Source: Pseudarthrobacter phenanthrenivorans Sphe3 (lineage in GTDB: Bacteria; Actinomycetota; Actinomycetes; Actinomycetales; Micrococcaceae). Taken from it: a stretch of 64,000 bases of DNA. The notes beneath the pieces are model-generated. The model did not search any database, had not been told where the DNA came from, and saw only the letters and a list, made by a program, of their open reading frames with translations. Below are positions 1-8,160 of the stretch, in pieces (the stretch's first letter is position 1; each line of letters begins with the position of its first letter). The stretch is from assembly GCF_000189535.1 (NCBI RefSeq), contig NC_015145.1:2108001-2172000 (forward strand), written 5' to 3'. Position numbers and translations under genes: made by a program.

Positions 1-961
1 TGGTGGTGGGATAGTCCATCCGGGTCGGCCCAAGCACGCCGAGCTTCGCCGCGCTGTCGGGCCCGTATCCCGTGGCGACGACTGAGGCTTCCGCCAGCCC
101 GTCGTACGGATTCTCCCGGCCGATGCTGACGGCCACCCCGCGGTGGTCCTGGGCCATCTCGCTGAGCAGCCGAAGCATGACCACCTGCTCCTCGAGTGCT
201 TCCAGGACCGGGCCGATGCTGAGCGGGAAGTCAACGTTGGACCGTGCCAGGTTTGCCGTACCAGCCATGACCATGCGGTCCTCGCGGCTGTTCTGCGCCA
301 GGCCCTCAAGCCCGTGGGCCAGGGCTTGCGCCGCCTGCCTTTGGGCCGGGTTCGCCGTGGCCACCACTGCCGGCAGGGAATGGGCCAGCTGGCTCAGCGG
401 TGTCCCTGCAAGTGACCCAAGGAAACGGGCCCTCAACGCGGCCAGGGCCTCATCCCCCAGGTCCTGTCCAACGTCAATGACGCGCTGTTCCACCTTGCCG
501 CTGTTGGCGATCAGAACCACCAGCACCTTCCGCGGAGCGAGGAGGACAAACTCGATGTGCCTGACGAGGGCCCGGCTCAGGTGCGGATACTGCACCACGG
601 CAACCTGGTTGGTCAGTTGGGACAGCAGCCGGACGGTGCGCTCCAGGACATCGTCCAGGTCATCCGCTCCTTCCAGCAGCGACTGGATGGCCCGCCGTTC
701 GGCCTGCGAGAGCGGCTTGACGGCGGAAATCTGGTCAACGAAGAGCCGGTAACCCTTATCCGTGGGAATCCGGCCGGCGCTGGTGTGCGGGGCGGTGATC
801 AGGCCCTCTTCCTCCAGTGCTGCCATGTCGTTGCGGATCGTTGCACTGGAGACGCCGAGGTGGTGCCGCTCCACGAGGGCCTTGGACCCCACTGGCTCGC
901 GGGAGTGGACATAGTCCTCCACGATGGCACGGAGTACTTCAAGTTTGCGCGGCTCGCTCAA
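1..961 (-). CDS. hrcA: Heat-inducible transcription repressor HrcA (partial)
   Basis: HrcA is the repressor of class I heat-shock genes and binds the CIRCE operator. The reverse strand reads through to the window edge, so about 320 residues are visible and the C-terminus is missing. The start reads [17 protein letters not shown], followed by the winged-helix segment [25 protein letters not shown] and then the GAF-like dimerisation region. I chose the TTG at 961, preceded by GGAGG seven bases upstream; a GTG one codon earlier is possible. A CIRCE element lies about 60 bases upstream, so the gene is probably autoregulated. dnaJ usually follows in this family but lies outside the window. Confidence 0.93.
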   Translation of the reverse strand, partial: MSEPRKLEVLRAIVEDYVHSREPVGSKALVERHHLGVSSATIRNDMAALEEEGLITAPHTSAGRIPTDKGYRLFVDQISAVKPLSQAERRAIQSLLEGADDLDDVLERTVRLLSQLTNQVAVVQYPHLSRALVRHIEFVLLAPRKVLVVLIANSGKVEQRVIDVGQDLGDEALAALRARFLGSLAGTPLSQLAHSLPAVVATANPAQRQAAQALAHGLEGLAQNSREDRMVMAGTANLARSNVDFPLSIGPVLEALEEQVVMLRLLSEMAQDHRGVAVSIGRENPYDGLAEASVVATGYGPDSAAKLGVLGPTRMDYPTT

Positions 962-1023
962 CACTCCACCTCCATCCAGGGTCGGGGCGGCACCCGCCGC
1001 CTCCAACTGTGCCACCACAGGGG

Positions 1024-1050
1024 TTAGCACTCGACATGCCTCAGTGCTAA
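1024..1050. promoter_or_regulatory. CIRCE operator (HrcA-binding inverted repeat)
   Basis: TTAGCACTC, nine bases, then CAGTGCTAA. This matches the CIRCE consensus TTAGCACTC-N9-GAGTGCTAA with one mismatch in the second arm. It lies between hrcA (reverse) and the DUF3097 gene (forward). On the hrcA side a TATTAG hexamer just upstream (about 1055-1060) could be the -10 box, which would put CIRCE at or just after the transcription start. Confidence 0.93.
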
Positions 1051-1140
1051 CAGTCTAATATGACTCTCCCCGTTGCTAGCATTGGTACCGCTCCGGGCGA
1101 AATTCCGGACAGGTGATCTAGCGCTAGGCGGAGTGTATCC

Positions 1141-1989
1141 ATGCAGTACCAGAACTGGGGCCCACAGGACATGTCCGCACCGTCGAAGGCAGCGCTGCCG
1201 CAGGTTCCCGTGGAGCGCGGAATGGTGCTGGAGGACGTCCAGTCGGGCTGGGTGGGTGCCGTGACCCGGGTGGAAAAATCGGGCGGCATGCATGTGGTTG
1301 CCTTGGAGGACCGGCGCGGCAAGTCGAGGTCGTTCCGGCTGGGCTTCGGGTTCCTCCTTGAGGGACGGCCCATCCAGCTCATGCCGCCGGCTCCAAGGCA
1401 GGCAGCGGGGGCGGCTGCGGGCAGGACCGCCTCCGGATCCGTGCGCGTTGCCGGGCAGCGCGCACAGGTGGCCAAGGCGAGCCGCATCTGGGTGGAAGGA
1501 AAGCACGACGCCGAACTGGTGGAAAAGGTCTGGGGAGACGACCTGCGTGTGGAGGGAATCGTCGTCGAACCTTTGCACGGCATCGACGACCTGGCTGCCG
1601 CGGTAGCCGGCTTCAGGCCCGGTCCGGGCCGGCGGCTTGGCGTGCTGGTGGACCACCTGGTCCCGGACTCCAAGGAGTCCCGGATAGCCGACGCCGTTAT
1701 GGCTTCACCCGGCGCCGCCGGAAACGTGCTGATCGTGGGGCACCCTTACGTCGATGTGTGGCAGGCCATCCGGCCCTCCGTTCTGGGCATCGACAAATGG
1801 CCGGTGGTGCCGCGGGGCCAGGACTGGAAAACCGGGATCCTTGCTGCCTTCGGCTGGCCCCATGCCACCAAGGAGGACATCGGACTGGGGTGGCAGAAAC
1901 TGCTGGGCGCGGTGCACACCTACGCGGACCTGGAGGCCTCGCTCCTGGGACGGGTTGAAGAGGTTATCGACTTCCTCACGGCACCGTAA
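1141..1989 (+). CDS. DUF3097 family protein, TOPRIM-like motifs
   Basis: A 282-residue protein of the actinobacterial DUF3097 family, of unknown function. The N-terminal 80 residues look like a small beta domain (GWVGAVTRVEKSGGMHVVALEDRRGK). After a low-complexity Ala/Gly linker comes WVEGKHD at residues 117-123 and VDHLVPDSKES near 170-180. The VEGKxD and DxxxxD pattern resembles the acidic motifs of TOPRIM domains (primases, RNase M5); that is my inference, not an assigned activity. The ATG has GGCGGAG seven bases upstream. It is divergent from hrcA and may share its control region. Confidence 0.85.
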   Translation: MQYQNWGPQDMSAPSKAALPQVPVERGMVLEDVQSGWVGAVTRVEKSGGMHVVALEDRRGKSRSFRLGFGFLLEGRPIQLMPPAPRQAAGAAAGRTASGSVRVAGQRAQVAKASRIWVEGKHDAELVEKVWGDDLRVEGIVVEPLHGIDDLAAAVAGFRPGPGRRLGVLVDHLVPDSKESRIADAVMASPGAAGNVLIVGHPYVDVWQAIRPSVLGIDKWPVVPRGQDWKTGILAAFGWPHATKEDIGLGWQKLLGAVHTYADLEASLLGRVEEVIDFLTAP

Positions 1990-2140
1990 ACGGCAACCCC
2001 TTTGAGGCAACGCGGCAGCCGGAGGCAGGTATCGCGCCGGCAGCCAGTATTCTTGGTACTGCGGATCCTGCCAATTGCGGGCTGCCGCAGCCGAAATGCA
2101 TTCCAACCAGCACCATTTGCACCTCAGAAGGAACAAGACT

Positions 2141-2560
2141 GTGGCAGAAAACGCACGCGATCACAGGGACAGCCAGGGCGGCCAGGGCCGTTCGGAATAC
2201 CATGGCGTTCCGGCGAATGCGCTGCCCCTGACAGCAAGCGAGGACCGGCAGTGGGCCACCATGGCGCACTTCGGCGGCATCCTGGGCTGCGTGCCTGCGC
2301 TGCTGATCTACCTGATCTTCAAGGACCGCGGCCCCTTCACGGCGCAGGAGTCCAAGGAAGCCCTTAACTTCAGCCTTCCCCCGACCATCGCAGCCGTAGT
2401 GGCCAACATCCTGGTCTTCGTTCCTGTGATCGGGAACATTTTCGCGGTGATTGCCACCCTCATCTGGATTGCCCTGACGTGCTACTCCGTGGCCGCCGGC
2501 ATCCACGTGAACAAGGGCCAGCCGCACCGCTACCAGTACAACCTGCGCTGGATCAAGTAG
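2141..2560 (+). CDS. DUF4870 domain-containing membrane protein
   Basis: A 139-residue protein. The N-terminal 30 or so residues are polar. Then comes the DUF4870 signature RQWATMAHFGGILGCVP with three hydrophobic segments (about residues 50-65, 83-105 and 107-125) and a polar tail YQYNLRWIK. The family is small bacterial membrane proteins of unknown role. The frame is open further upstream (ATG at 2075), but the GTG at 2141 has AGAAGG upstream and removes an unlikely His/Gln/Arg-rich extension. It is convergent with hemW, with a strong hairpin between them. Confidence 0.85.
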   Translation: MAENARDHRDSQGGQGRSEYHGVPANALPLTASEDRQWATMAHFGGILGCVPALLIYLIFKDRGPFTAQESKEALNFSLPPTIAAVVANILVFVPVIGNIFAVIATLIWIALTCYSVAAGIHVNKGQPHRYQYNLRWIK

Positions 2561-2565
2561 CATTC

Positions 2566-2634
2566 CAGCAACGCGGGGTCATTCCGTGCCGGATAGCCAG
2601 TGGTTATTGGGCAGGGAGTGACCCCGCGTTGCTG
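2566..2634. terminator. Bidirectional hairpin between DUF4870 gene and hemW
   Basis: Two perfect 16-base arms (2566-2581 and 2619-2634, CAGCAACGCGGGGTCA and its complement) enclose a 37-base loop. It sits between two convergent genes. There is no clear T tract, as is common in high-GC actinobacteria. Confidence 0.75.
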
Positions 2635-2643
2635 TTGGCGGAC

Positions 2644-3873
2644 CTAGTCCGGCAGGACGCGGCGCACCACGGCGTCTGCCAGCAGCCTGCCTTTCAGTGT
2701 GAGCACCAGCGTTCCATTGAGGGCTGCCGCCGGCTCCACCAGGCCGTCAGCAATGAGGCCGGCAACCTCGCGCCTGCCGGCTGCGGCGAGGGTGGACAAC
2801 TGCAGGCCGGACTTCAGCCGCGCTTCCAGCATGACCCGCTCAATGTTCCGGGTTTCAGCGTCCAGGGTTTCCCGGCCGGCGGCGGGTGACAGGCCCTGCG
2901 CAAGCCGGCCGGCGTATGCCGTGGGGTGCTTGACGTTCCACCAGCGGACGCCACCTACGTGGGAGTGGGCTCCAGGTCCGATCCCCCACCAGTCGTCGCC
3001 GCGCCAGTAGGCGAGGTTATGGCGGCAGGCCTGCCCGGGCGTCCTGGCCCAGTTGCTGACCTCGTACCATCCCAGTCCGGCTTCGGTGATCAACTGGTCG
3101 GCGAGTTCGTACTTGTCGGCGTGGTCGTCGTCGTCAATCCCGGGCACTTCCCCACGGCGCATCTGAGCGGCAAGTTTGGTACCGTCCTCCACGATCAGGG
3201 CGTAGGCGCTGATGTGGTCCGGCCTGTAGGAAAGGGCAGTTTCCAGGGAGTGCCGCCAGTCAGCCAGGGACTCCCCCGGGGTGCCATAGATCAGGTCCAG
3301 GCTGACGGCCAGTCCGGCTTCCCGGGCCCACTGGACCACCTGCGGGACCCGGCTCGGGGTGTGCGTGCGGTCCAGGACCTTGAGGACATGGGGGACGGCG
3401 GACTGCATGCCGAAGGAAACGCGGGTGAACCCAGCCTCCTTAAGGACGGCGAGGGATTCCGGAGTGACGGAGTCCGGGTTGGCCTCGGTGGTCACCTCGG
3501 CGCCATCCTCGATTCCCCACTCGTCGATGGCGCGGCGGAGGATCAGCGCAAGGTCGTCCGCGGGCAGCAGGGTGGGCGTGCCGCCGCCGAAGAACACGGT
3601 ACTGAGTTTGCGCGCCGGAAGCCCGGATCCGGCCAGGACCTTCGCCGCCAGCGCCACTTCGGATGCGGCCGTGCCGGCGTACGCATCCTGGGATGCGCCG
3701 CCGCCCAGCTCCGTGGCGGTGTAGGTGTTGAAATCGCAGTACCCGCACCGGACGGCACAGAAAGGAATGTGCACGTACAGCCCGAACGCCCGGTCCGCCG
3801 CACCGTCCGCTGCCTGGGCAGGCAACAGACCGTCCGACGGCGCCGGGTCGCCGAGGGGAAGAATGCTAGGCAT
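2644..3873 (-). CDS. hemW: Radical SAM heme chaperone HemW
   Basis: A 409-residue radical SAM protein, related to but distinct from coproporphyrinogen dehydrogenase HemN. HemW family members bind heme and a 4Fe-4S cluster and are thought to deliver heme. The cluster motif CAVRCGYC gives Cys39, Cys43 and Cys46, followed by the SAM-binding GGGTPTLL. The C-terminal HemN-type domain includes [16 protein letters not shown]. The ATG is preceded by GGAGG. It lies directly downstream of lepA (36-base gap), a conserved actinobacterial pair. Older annotations call such proteins oxygen-independent coproporphyrinogen III oxidase. Confidence 0.95.
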   Translation of the reverse strand: MPSILPLGDPAPSDGLLPAQAADGAADRAFGLYVHIPFCAVRCGYCDFNTYTATELGGGASQDAYAGTAASEVALAAKVLAGSGLPARKLSTVFFGGGTPTLLPADDLALILRRAIDEWGIEDGAEVTTEANPDSVTPESLAVLKEAGFTRVSFGMQSAVPHVLKVLDRTHTPSRVPQVVQWAREAGLAVSLDLIYGTPGESLADWRHSLETALSYRPDHISAYALIVEDGTKLAAQMRRGEVPGIDDDDHADKYELADQLITEAGLGWYEVSNWARTPGQACRHNLAYWRGDDWWGIGPGAHSHVGGVRWWNVKHPTAYAGRLAQGLSPAAGRETLDAETRNIERVMLEARLKSGLQLSTLAAAGRREVAGLIADGLVEPAAALNGTLVLTLKGRLLADAVVRRVLPD

Positions 3874-3909
3874 TGCTGGGGCCTCCGGTGTTGCCGGACG
3901 CTGTGTTCA

Positions 3910-5763
3910 CTACTTCTTTGCCTTGTCCTTGGACTCGTCGGTGGTGAGGGCGGCGATGAAGGCTTCCTGGGGGACCTCCACGCGGCCCACCATCTTCATG
4001 CGCTTCTTGCCTTCCTTCTGCTTTTCCAGCAGTTTGCGTTTACGCGAAATGTCACCGCCGTAGCACTTGGCCAGCACGTCCTTGCGGATGGCGCGGATGC
4101 TTTCGCGGGCGATGATCCTTGAGCCGATGGCCGCCTGGATGGGCACCTCGAACTGCTGCCTCGGGATCAGCTCGCGCAGTTTGGTGGTCATCATCACGCC
4201 GTAGGCGTAGGCCTTGTCGCGGTGGGTGATGGCCGAGAAGGCATCCACCTGCTCCCCCTGGAGCATGATGTCAACCTTCACCAGGTCAGCCACCTGGTCG
4301 CCGTCGGCCTTCCAGTCCAGGGACCCGTAGCCGCGGGTCTTGGACTTGAGGATGTCGAAGAAGTCGAACACAATCTCCGCCAGCGGCAGGCGGTACCGGA
4401 TTTCCACCCGGTCCTCGGACAGGTAGTCCATGCCGCCCATAACGCCGCGGCGGCTCTGGCACAGTTCCATGATGGCGCCGACGAATTCGTTCGGAGCGAG
4501 GATGGTGGCGGACACCATCGGTTCGCGGACCTCGTGGATCTTGCCGGAGGGGTATTCGCTGGGGTTGGTCACATGGACCACCTTCTTGTCCTCCAGCGTC
4601 ACTTCGTATTCCACGTTGGGTGCGGTGGAAATCAGGTCCAGGTTGTACTCGCGCTCGAGCCGTTCGCGGGTGATTTCGAGGTGGAGCAGGCCGAGGAAGC
4701 CCACGCGGAAGCCGAAACCCAGAGCGGCCGACGTCTCGGGTTCGTAGACCAGCGCTGCGTCATTGAGCATCAGCTTCTCAAGCGCGTCCCGGAGCACTGG
4801 ATAGTCGGTGCCGTCCAGCGGATACAGGCCGGAGAACACCATCGGCTTGGCGTCGGCATAGCCGGGGAGCGATTCAGCAGCCGGCTTGGCAAGGTTGGTG
4901 ACGGTGTCGCCGACCTTGGAAAGGCGGACGTCCTTCACGCCGGTGATGAGGTAGCCCACTTCGCCGACGCCGAGACCTTTCGAGGGTGTGGGCTCCGGGG
5001 AGCTGACACCGATCTCAAGGAGTTCGTGGGTGGCCCGGGTGGACATCATCTGGATGCGTTCCCGGGGGTGAAGCATGCCGTCCACTACGCGGACATAGGT
5101 CACGACGCCGCGGTAGGTGTCATATACGGAGTCGAAAATCATGGCGCGGGCCGGTGCGTTGGCGTCACCTTCGGGGGCCGGCAGGTCGCGGACGATTTTG
5201 TCCAGCAAGGCTTCGACGCCCATTCCGGTCTTCCCCGAGACGCGCAGCACGTCTTCCGGGTCGCCGCCGATCAGGCTGGCCAGTTCCGCCGCGTACTTCT
5301 CAGGCTGCGCTGCCGGAAGATCGATCTTGTTCAGGACCGGGATGATGGTGAGGTTGTTCTCCATCGCGAGGTACAGGTTGGCGAGCGTCTGGGCCTCGAT
5401 GCCCTGCGCCGCGTCCACCAGGAGGATTGCCCCTTCGCAGGCTGCGAGGGAGCGGGAGACCTCGTACGTGAAGTCGACGTGGCCCGGGGTATCGATCATG
5501 TTGAGCGCGTAGCTCTTGCCATCAAGTTCCCACGGCATCCGGACCGCCTGTGACTTGATGGTGATGCCGCGTTCGCGTTCGATGTCCATCCGGTCCAGGT
5601 ACTGGGCCTTCATGTCGCGGGGCTGGACCACTCCGGTCAACTGAAGCATCCGGTCGGCCAGCGTGGACTTGCCGTGGTCAATGTGCGCGATGATGCAGAA
5701 ATTCCGAATAATGGCCGGATCTGTCGCGGCGGGCACCGGGGCGGTGCGGGCCATGGGAGACAC
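3910..5763 (-). CDS. lepA: Elongation factor 4 (LepA)
   Basis: A ribosome-associated GTPase of 617 residues, the usual length. The G1 motif AHIDHGKST lies at residues 26-34, followed by DTPGH (G3) and NKID (G4). EF-G-like domains come next, then the LepA-specific C-terminal domain with [17 protein letters not shown]. It acts on translating ribosomes in the cytoplasm. The GTG at 5763 is supported by AAGGA seven bases upstream; an in-frame ATG three codons later is the alternative. It is probably co-transcribed with hemW. Confidence 0.98.
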   Translation of the reverse strand: MSPMARTAPVPAATDPAIIRNFCIIAHIDHGKSTLADRMLQLTGVVQPRDMKAQYLDRMDIERERGITIKSQAVRMPWELDGKSYALNMIDTPGHVDFTYEVSRSLAACEGAILLVDAAQGIEAQTLANLYLAMENNLTIIPVLNKIDLPAAQPEKYAAELASLIGGDPEDVLRVSGKTGMGVEALLDKIVRDLPAPEGDANAPARAMIFDSVYDTYRGVVTYVRVVDGMLHPRERIQMMSTRATHELLEIGVSSPEPTPSKGLGVGEVGYLITGVKDVRLSKVGDTVTNLAKPAAESLPGYADAKPMVFSGLYPLDGTDYPVLRDALEKLMLNDAALVYEPETSAALGFGFRVGFLGLLHLEITRERLEREYNLDLISTAPNVEYEVTLEDKKVVHVTNPSEYPSGKIHEVREPMVSATILAPNEFVGAIMELCQSRRGVMGGMDYLSEDRVEIRYRLPLAEIVFDFFDILKSKTRGYGSLDWKADGDQVADLVKVDIMLQGEQVDAFSAITHRDKAYAYGVMMTTKLRELIPRQQFEVPIQAAIGSRIIARESIRAIRKDVLAKCYGGDISRKRKLLEKQKEGKKRMKMVGRVEVPQEAFIAALTTDESKDKAKK

Positions 5764-5936
5764 GCAGGGTCCTTACTGTTGGCATTTCCGCGGCCCACCG
5801 CCGGGCGCAACGAAGGCACCCGCGGATATGCCGCACATCTTGAACTCCCAGTGTCCCACGTCCGGGCCCCTCACACCGCATTCCGGACGGACCGGGACTT
5901 GGGCGCCGCGCTCGGTCACAGGGATAGGGTGGCTGG

Positions 5937-6524
5937 ATGGTTTTCAATCTCCGATCACTGCAGGATGCCGTACGTACTGGCCTTCGGGCGCTGCAACGGG
6001 CGGCGGGGAATCCTGCGCCACCCATCGGCCGCCCGGCCACTGGCCAACGCGCACCCGGCCGTCCTGCATTCCGCCGCCCCGCACCCGGCAGGACAGGTCC
6101 TGCCGCTGTCGACGGTGAAGGCCTTTCCTATCCGGGAGACTTCCAGGGGCGCGTTCCCGTCCGTTACGCGCCCCGGCCGGACGGTGAACCGGATCCGGGT
6201 GAAGTGGTGTGGGCGTGGGTGCCGTACGAGGAGGATCATGGCCGGGGGAAGGACAGGCCCGTTTTGCTGGTGGGACGCAGTGACGGCTACCTGCTGGGGC
6301 TGATGCTCACCAGCAGGGACCGGGTTTCGGATTCAGTAGCATCCGCGGACTACATGGACGTCGGCACCGGGGACTGGGACAGGCAGGGCCGGCCCAGCGA
6401 GGCCCGGCTCGACCGCATCGTGCGGCTCCGGCCGGAAAGCATCCGCAGGGAGGGAGCCGTGCTGGACCGGGCACGCTTTGAGAAGGTGGCCTCGGGCCTG
6501 CGTCGGCGACACGGCTGGAACTAG
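5937..6524 (+). CDS. PemK/MazF-like toxin-family protein
   Basis: A 195-residue protein. The C-terminal 110 residues carry the PemK/MazF fold signature: PGEVVWAWVPY (87-97) and GRGKDRPVLLVG (102-113), then a beta-rich stretch including LMLTSRD. Family members are usually sequence-specific endoribonucleases of toxin-antitoxin pairs. Here the first 80 or so residues are a low-complexity Pro/Arg/Ala extension, and I see no antitoxin reading frame on either side. It sits alone between lepA and rpsT, which suggests either an orphan or a housekeeping derivative. The ATG has GGGTGG upstream. Confidence 0.85.
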   Translation: MVFNLRSLQDAVRTGLRALQRAAGNPAPPIGRPATGQRAPGRPAFRRPAPGRTGPAAVDGEGLSYPGDFQGRVPVRYAPRPDGEPDPGEVVWAWVPYEEDHGRGKDRPVLLVGRSDGYLLGLMLTSRDRVSDSVASADYMDVGTGDWDRQGRPSEARLDRIVRLRPESIRREGAVLDRARFEKVASGLRRRHGWN

Positions 6525-6601
6525 TTCCCAAAATGGCCAGCCCTGTGGCTGACCTGCTATTCTTTATAGCTGTGTGTCCGTGCAGGTCGACGGCCACTGA
6601 T

Positions 6602-6648
6602 GGTTGGCCGCCATAGGTATCCCCACGCCGCTCAGTCAATGGCCAACC
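6602..6648 (+). promoter_or_regulatory. Inverted repeat in the rpsT leader
   Basis: GGTTGGCC at 6602-6609 is the exact complement of GGCCAACC at 6641-6648. The pair lies within the 169-base gap upstream of rpsT, about 45 bases before its start. It could fold in the leader RNA and serve S20 autoregulation, which is known for rpsT in other bacteria; the link here is inference. Confidence 0.35.
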
Positions 6649-6693
6649 TGAAAGCCCTCTAGACCATTTCCGCATTAAAAAGAGAGTTCACAC

Positions 6694-6954
6694 GTGGCGA
6701 ATATCAAGTCCCAGAAGAAGCGCATCCTCACCAACGAGAAGGCACGCCTGCGCAACAACGCAGTCAAGTCCGAGCTGAAGACGGCCATCCGCGCCGTCAA
6801 CACCGCCGTTGAGTCCTCGGACAAGGATGCAGCTGCTGCTGCCCTGGTTTCTGCCAGCCGCAAGCTGGACAAGGCTGTCAGCAAGGGTGTTCTGCACAAG
6901 AACAACGCAGCGAACCGCAAGTCGGCGATCTCCAAGAAGGTCAACGCACTGTAA
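6694..6954 (+). CDS. rpsT: 30S ribosomal protein S20
   Basis: An 86-residue, Lys- and Ala-rich helical protein that binds 16S rRNA in the body of the small subunit. It opens with [21 protein letters not shown] and carries [20 protein letters not shown], the conserved C-terminal motif. The start is GTG with AGAGAG upstream. It is monocistronic, with a strong hairpin 27 bases after the stop. Proximity to holA on the opposite strand is common in bacteria. Confidence 0.99.
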   Translation: MANIKSQKKRILTNEKARLRNNAVKSELKTAIRAVNTAVESSDKDAAAAALVSASRKLDKAVSKGVLHKNNAANRKSAISKKVNAL

Positions 6955-6981
6955 GGTTTCCAGTTCCCTGAACTGATGGCT

Positions 6982-7009
6982 GTGGCCGGTACCCTCGGGT
7001 ACCGGCCAC
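6982..7009. terminator. Terminator after rpsT
   Basis: A perfect 12-bp stem (GTGGCCGGTACC and its complement) with loop CTCG. It follows the rpsT stop by 27 bases and could also serve holA on the other strand. Only a short T stretch follows (CCTTTAA). Confidence 0.85.
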
Positions 7010-7143
7010 ACACCTTTAAGGCGCAACGTTGCAGCCCGAGTCCTGGGCTGGCCAGCGGATCATAGGGGTGTACGTGCTGAAGCGCCTACAAGCTGAGGAT
7101 TGGCGCAGCCCAGGGGAAAGTTCCAGGTGCTGGGCAGGACCAG

Positions 7144-8160
7144 TCAGCGGCCCTGGACGGACATGGCTATCACGGTGACGGCATGCTCCACGGCGTACAC
7201 GGGATCCCTCGAAAGGCCCTTGACTTGGGCATCCGCCTCCGCGGTCGCCTGGATGGACCGGACCAGCCCCTCGGGTGTCCAGCGGCGCACGTCGCGCTGC
7301 GCCTGCTCCACGAGCCAGGGCTGCATACCGAGCTCCGCGGCTATGTGCGCCGAGGATCCGGAAGCCCCTGCGACCCGTGCCACGGTGCGGAGCTTGGCGG
7401 CCAGTGCCGCCACCAGCGGAACGGGGTCTGCCCCGGTGGCGAGGGCATGGCGCAGCGTGGACAGTGCCAGGGGTGCATTGCCTGCCATTGCGGCGTCAGC
7501 CACTTTGAAGGCTGTAGCTTCAATACGGCCGCCGTAGTAACGGTCAACGATTTCCGCAGTGACTGTGGTCCCCGCATCGGCAATGAGCTGGCTGCAGGCC
7601 GCCGCCAGCTCGGAAAGGTTGGCGCCCACGGCGTTGACCAAAGCCTGGACAGCGTCCTGCTCAATGCGGCGGCCGCCTGCCTTGAACTCGGCCATCACAA
7701 AAGCGACTTTGTCCGCGTCTTTCTTGAGCGGCTGGCAGTCCACCACCGGCCAGCCGCCTTTCTTGACAGCGTCCAGGAGCTTCTTACCCCGGACACCCCC
7801 GGCGTGGCGGAGCACCAGGACAGCGTCCTGCTCAGGGTGGCCCAGGTAGCCAAGGGCATCCGCCAGGAAGGCATCATTCATGGCCTCGACGGCTTCGACT
7901 TCAATGAGCTTGCTTTCACCGAAAAGCGATGGGCTGACCTGCATCAGGAGGGTGCCGGCTTCGTAGGCTGCGGCGCTGAAGCGGCTTAATTCAACATCCG
8001 GTGCAGCGGCGCGGACCTGGGCGCGGATGCGGTCCATCGCCCTGATGCCGAGGTACTCCTCAGGACCGGTGACCAGCACAACCGCTGCGGGGGTTACATC
8101 GCGCCAGGTGGCTGCATTCGATGCCGGGGAACGGTTCGCTCGCTTTGGTGCAGCGGCCAT
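7144..8160 (-). CDS. holA: DNA polymerase III subunit delta (HolA)
   Basis: A 338-residue clamp-loader subunit that opens the beta clamp at the replication fork. The N-terminal degenerate AAA+ domain starts at VVLVTGPEEYLGIRAMDRI (no functional P-loop, as is normal for delta). A middle segment contains LVLRHAGGVRGKKLLDAVKK, and the C-terminal helical collar domain follows. The start MAAAPKRANRSPAS is an Ala/Lys-rich tail. The start overlaps the 3' end of comEC by 67 bases, implying translational linkage with the competence genes. Confidence 0.95.
   Translation of the reverse strand: MAAAPKRANRSPASNAATWRDVTPAAVVLVTGPEEYLGIRAMDRIRAQVRAAAPDVELSRFSAAAYEAGTLLMQVSPSLFGESKLIEVEAVEAMNDAFLADALGYLGHPEQDAVLVLRHAGGVRGKKLLDAVKKGGWPVVDCQPLKKDADKVAFVMAEFKAGGRRIEQDAVQALVNAVGANLSELAAACSQLIADAGTTVTAEIVDRYYGGRIEATAFKVADAAMAGNAPLALSTLRHALATGADPVPLVAALAAKLRTVARVAGASGSSAHIAAELGMQPWLVEQAQRDVRRWTPEGLVRSIQATAEADAQVKGLSRDPVYAVEHAVTVIAMSVQGR

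Noticed and set aside
7010..7143. tRNA or small RNA gene between rpsT and holA
   Set aside because: No cloverleaf or T-loop motif. The stretch holds only the outer side of the rpsT terminator and short GC repeats.
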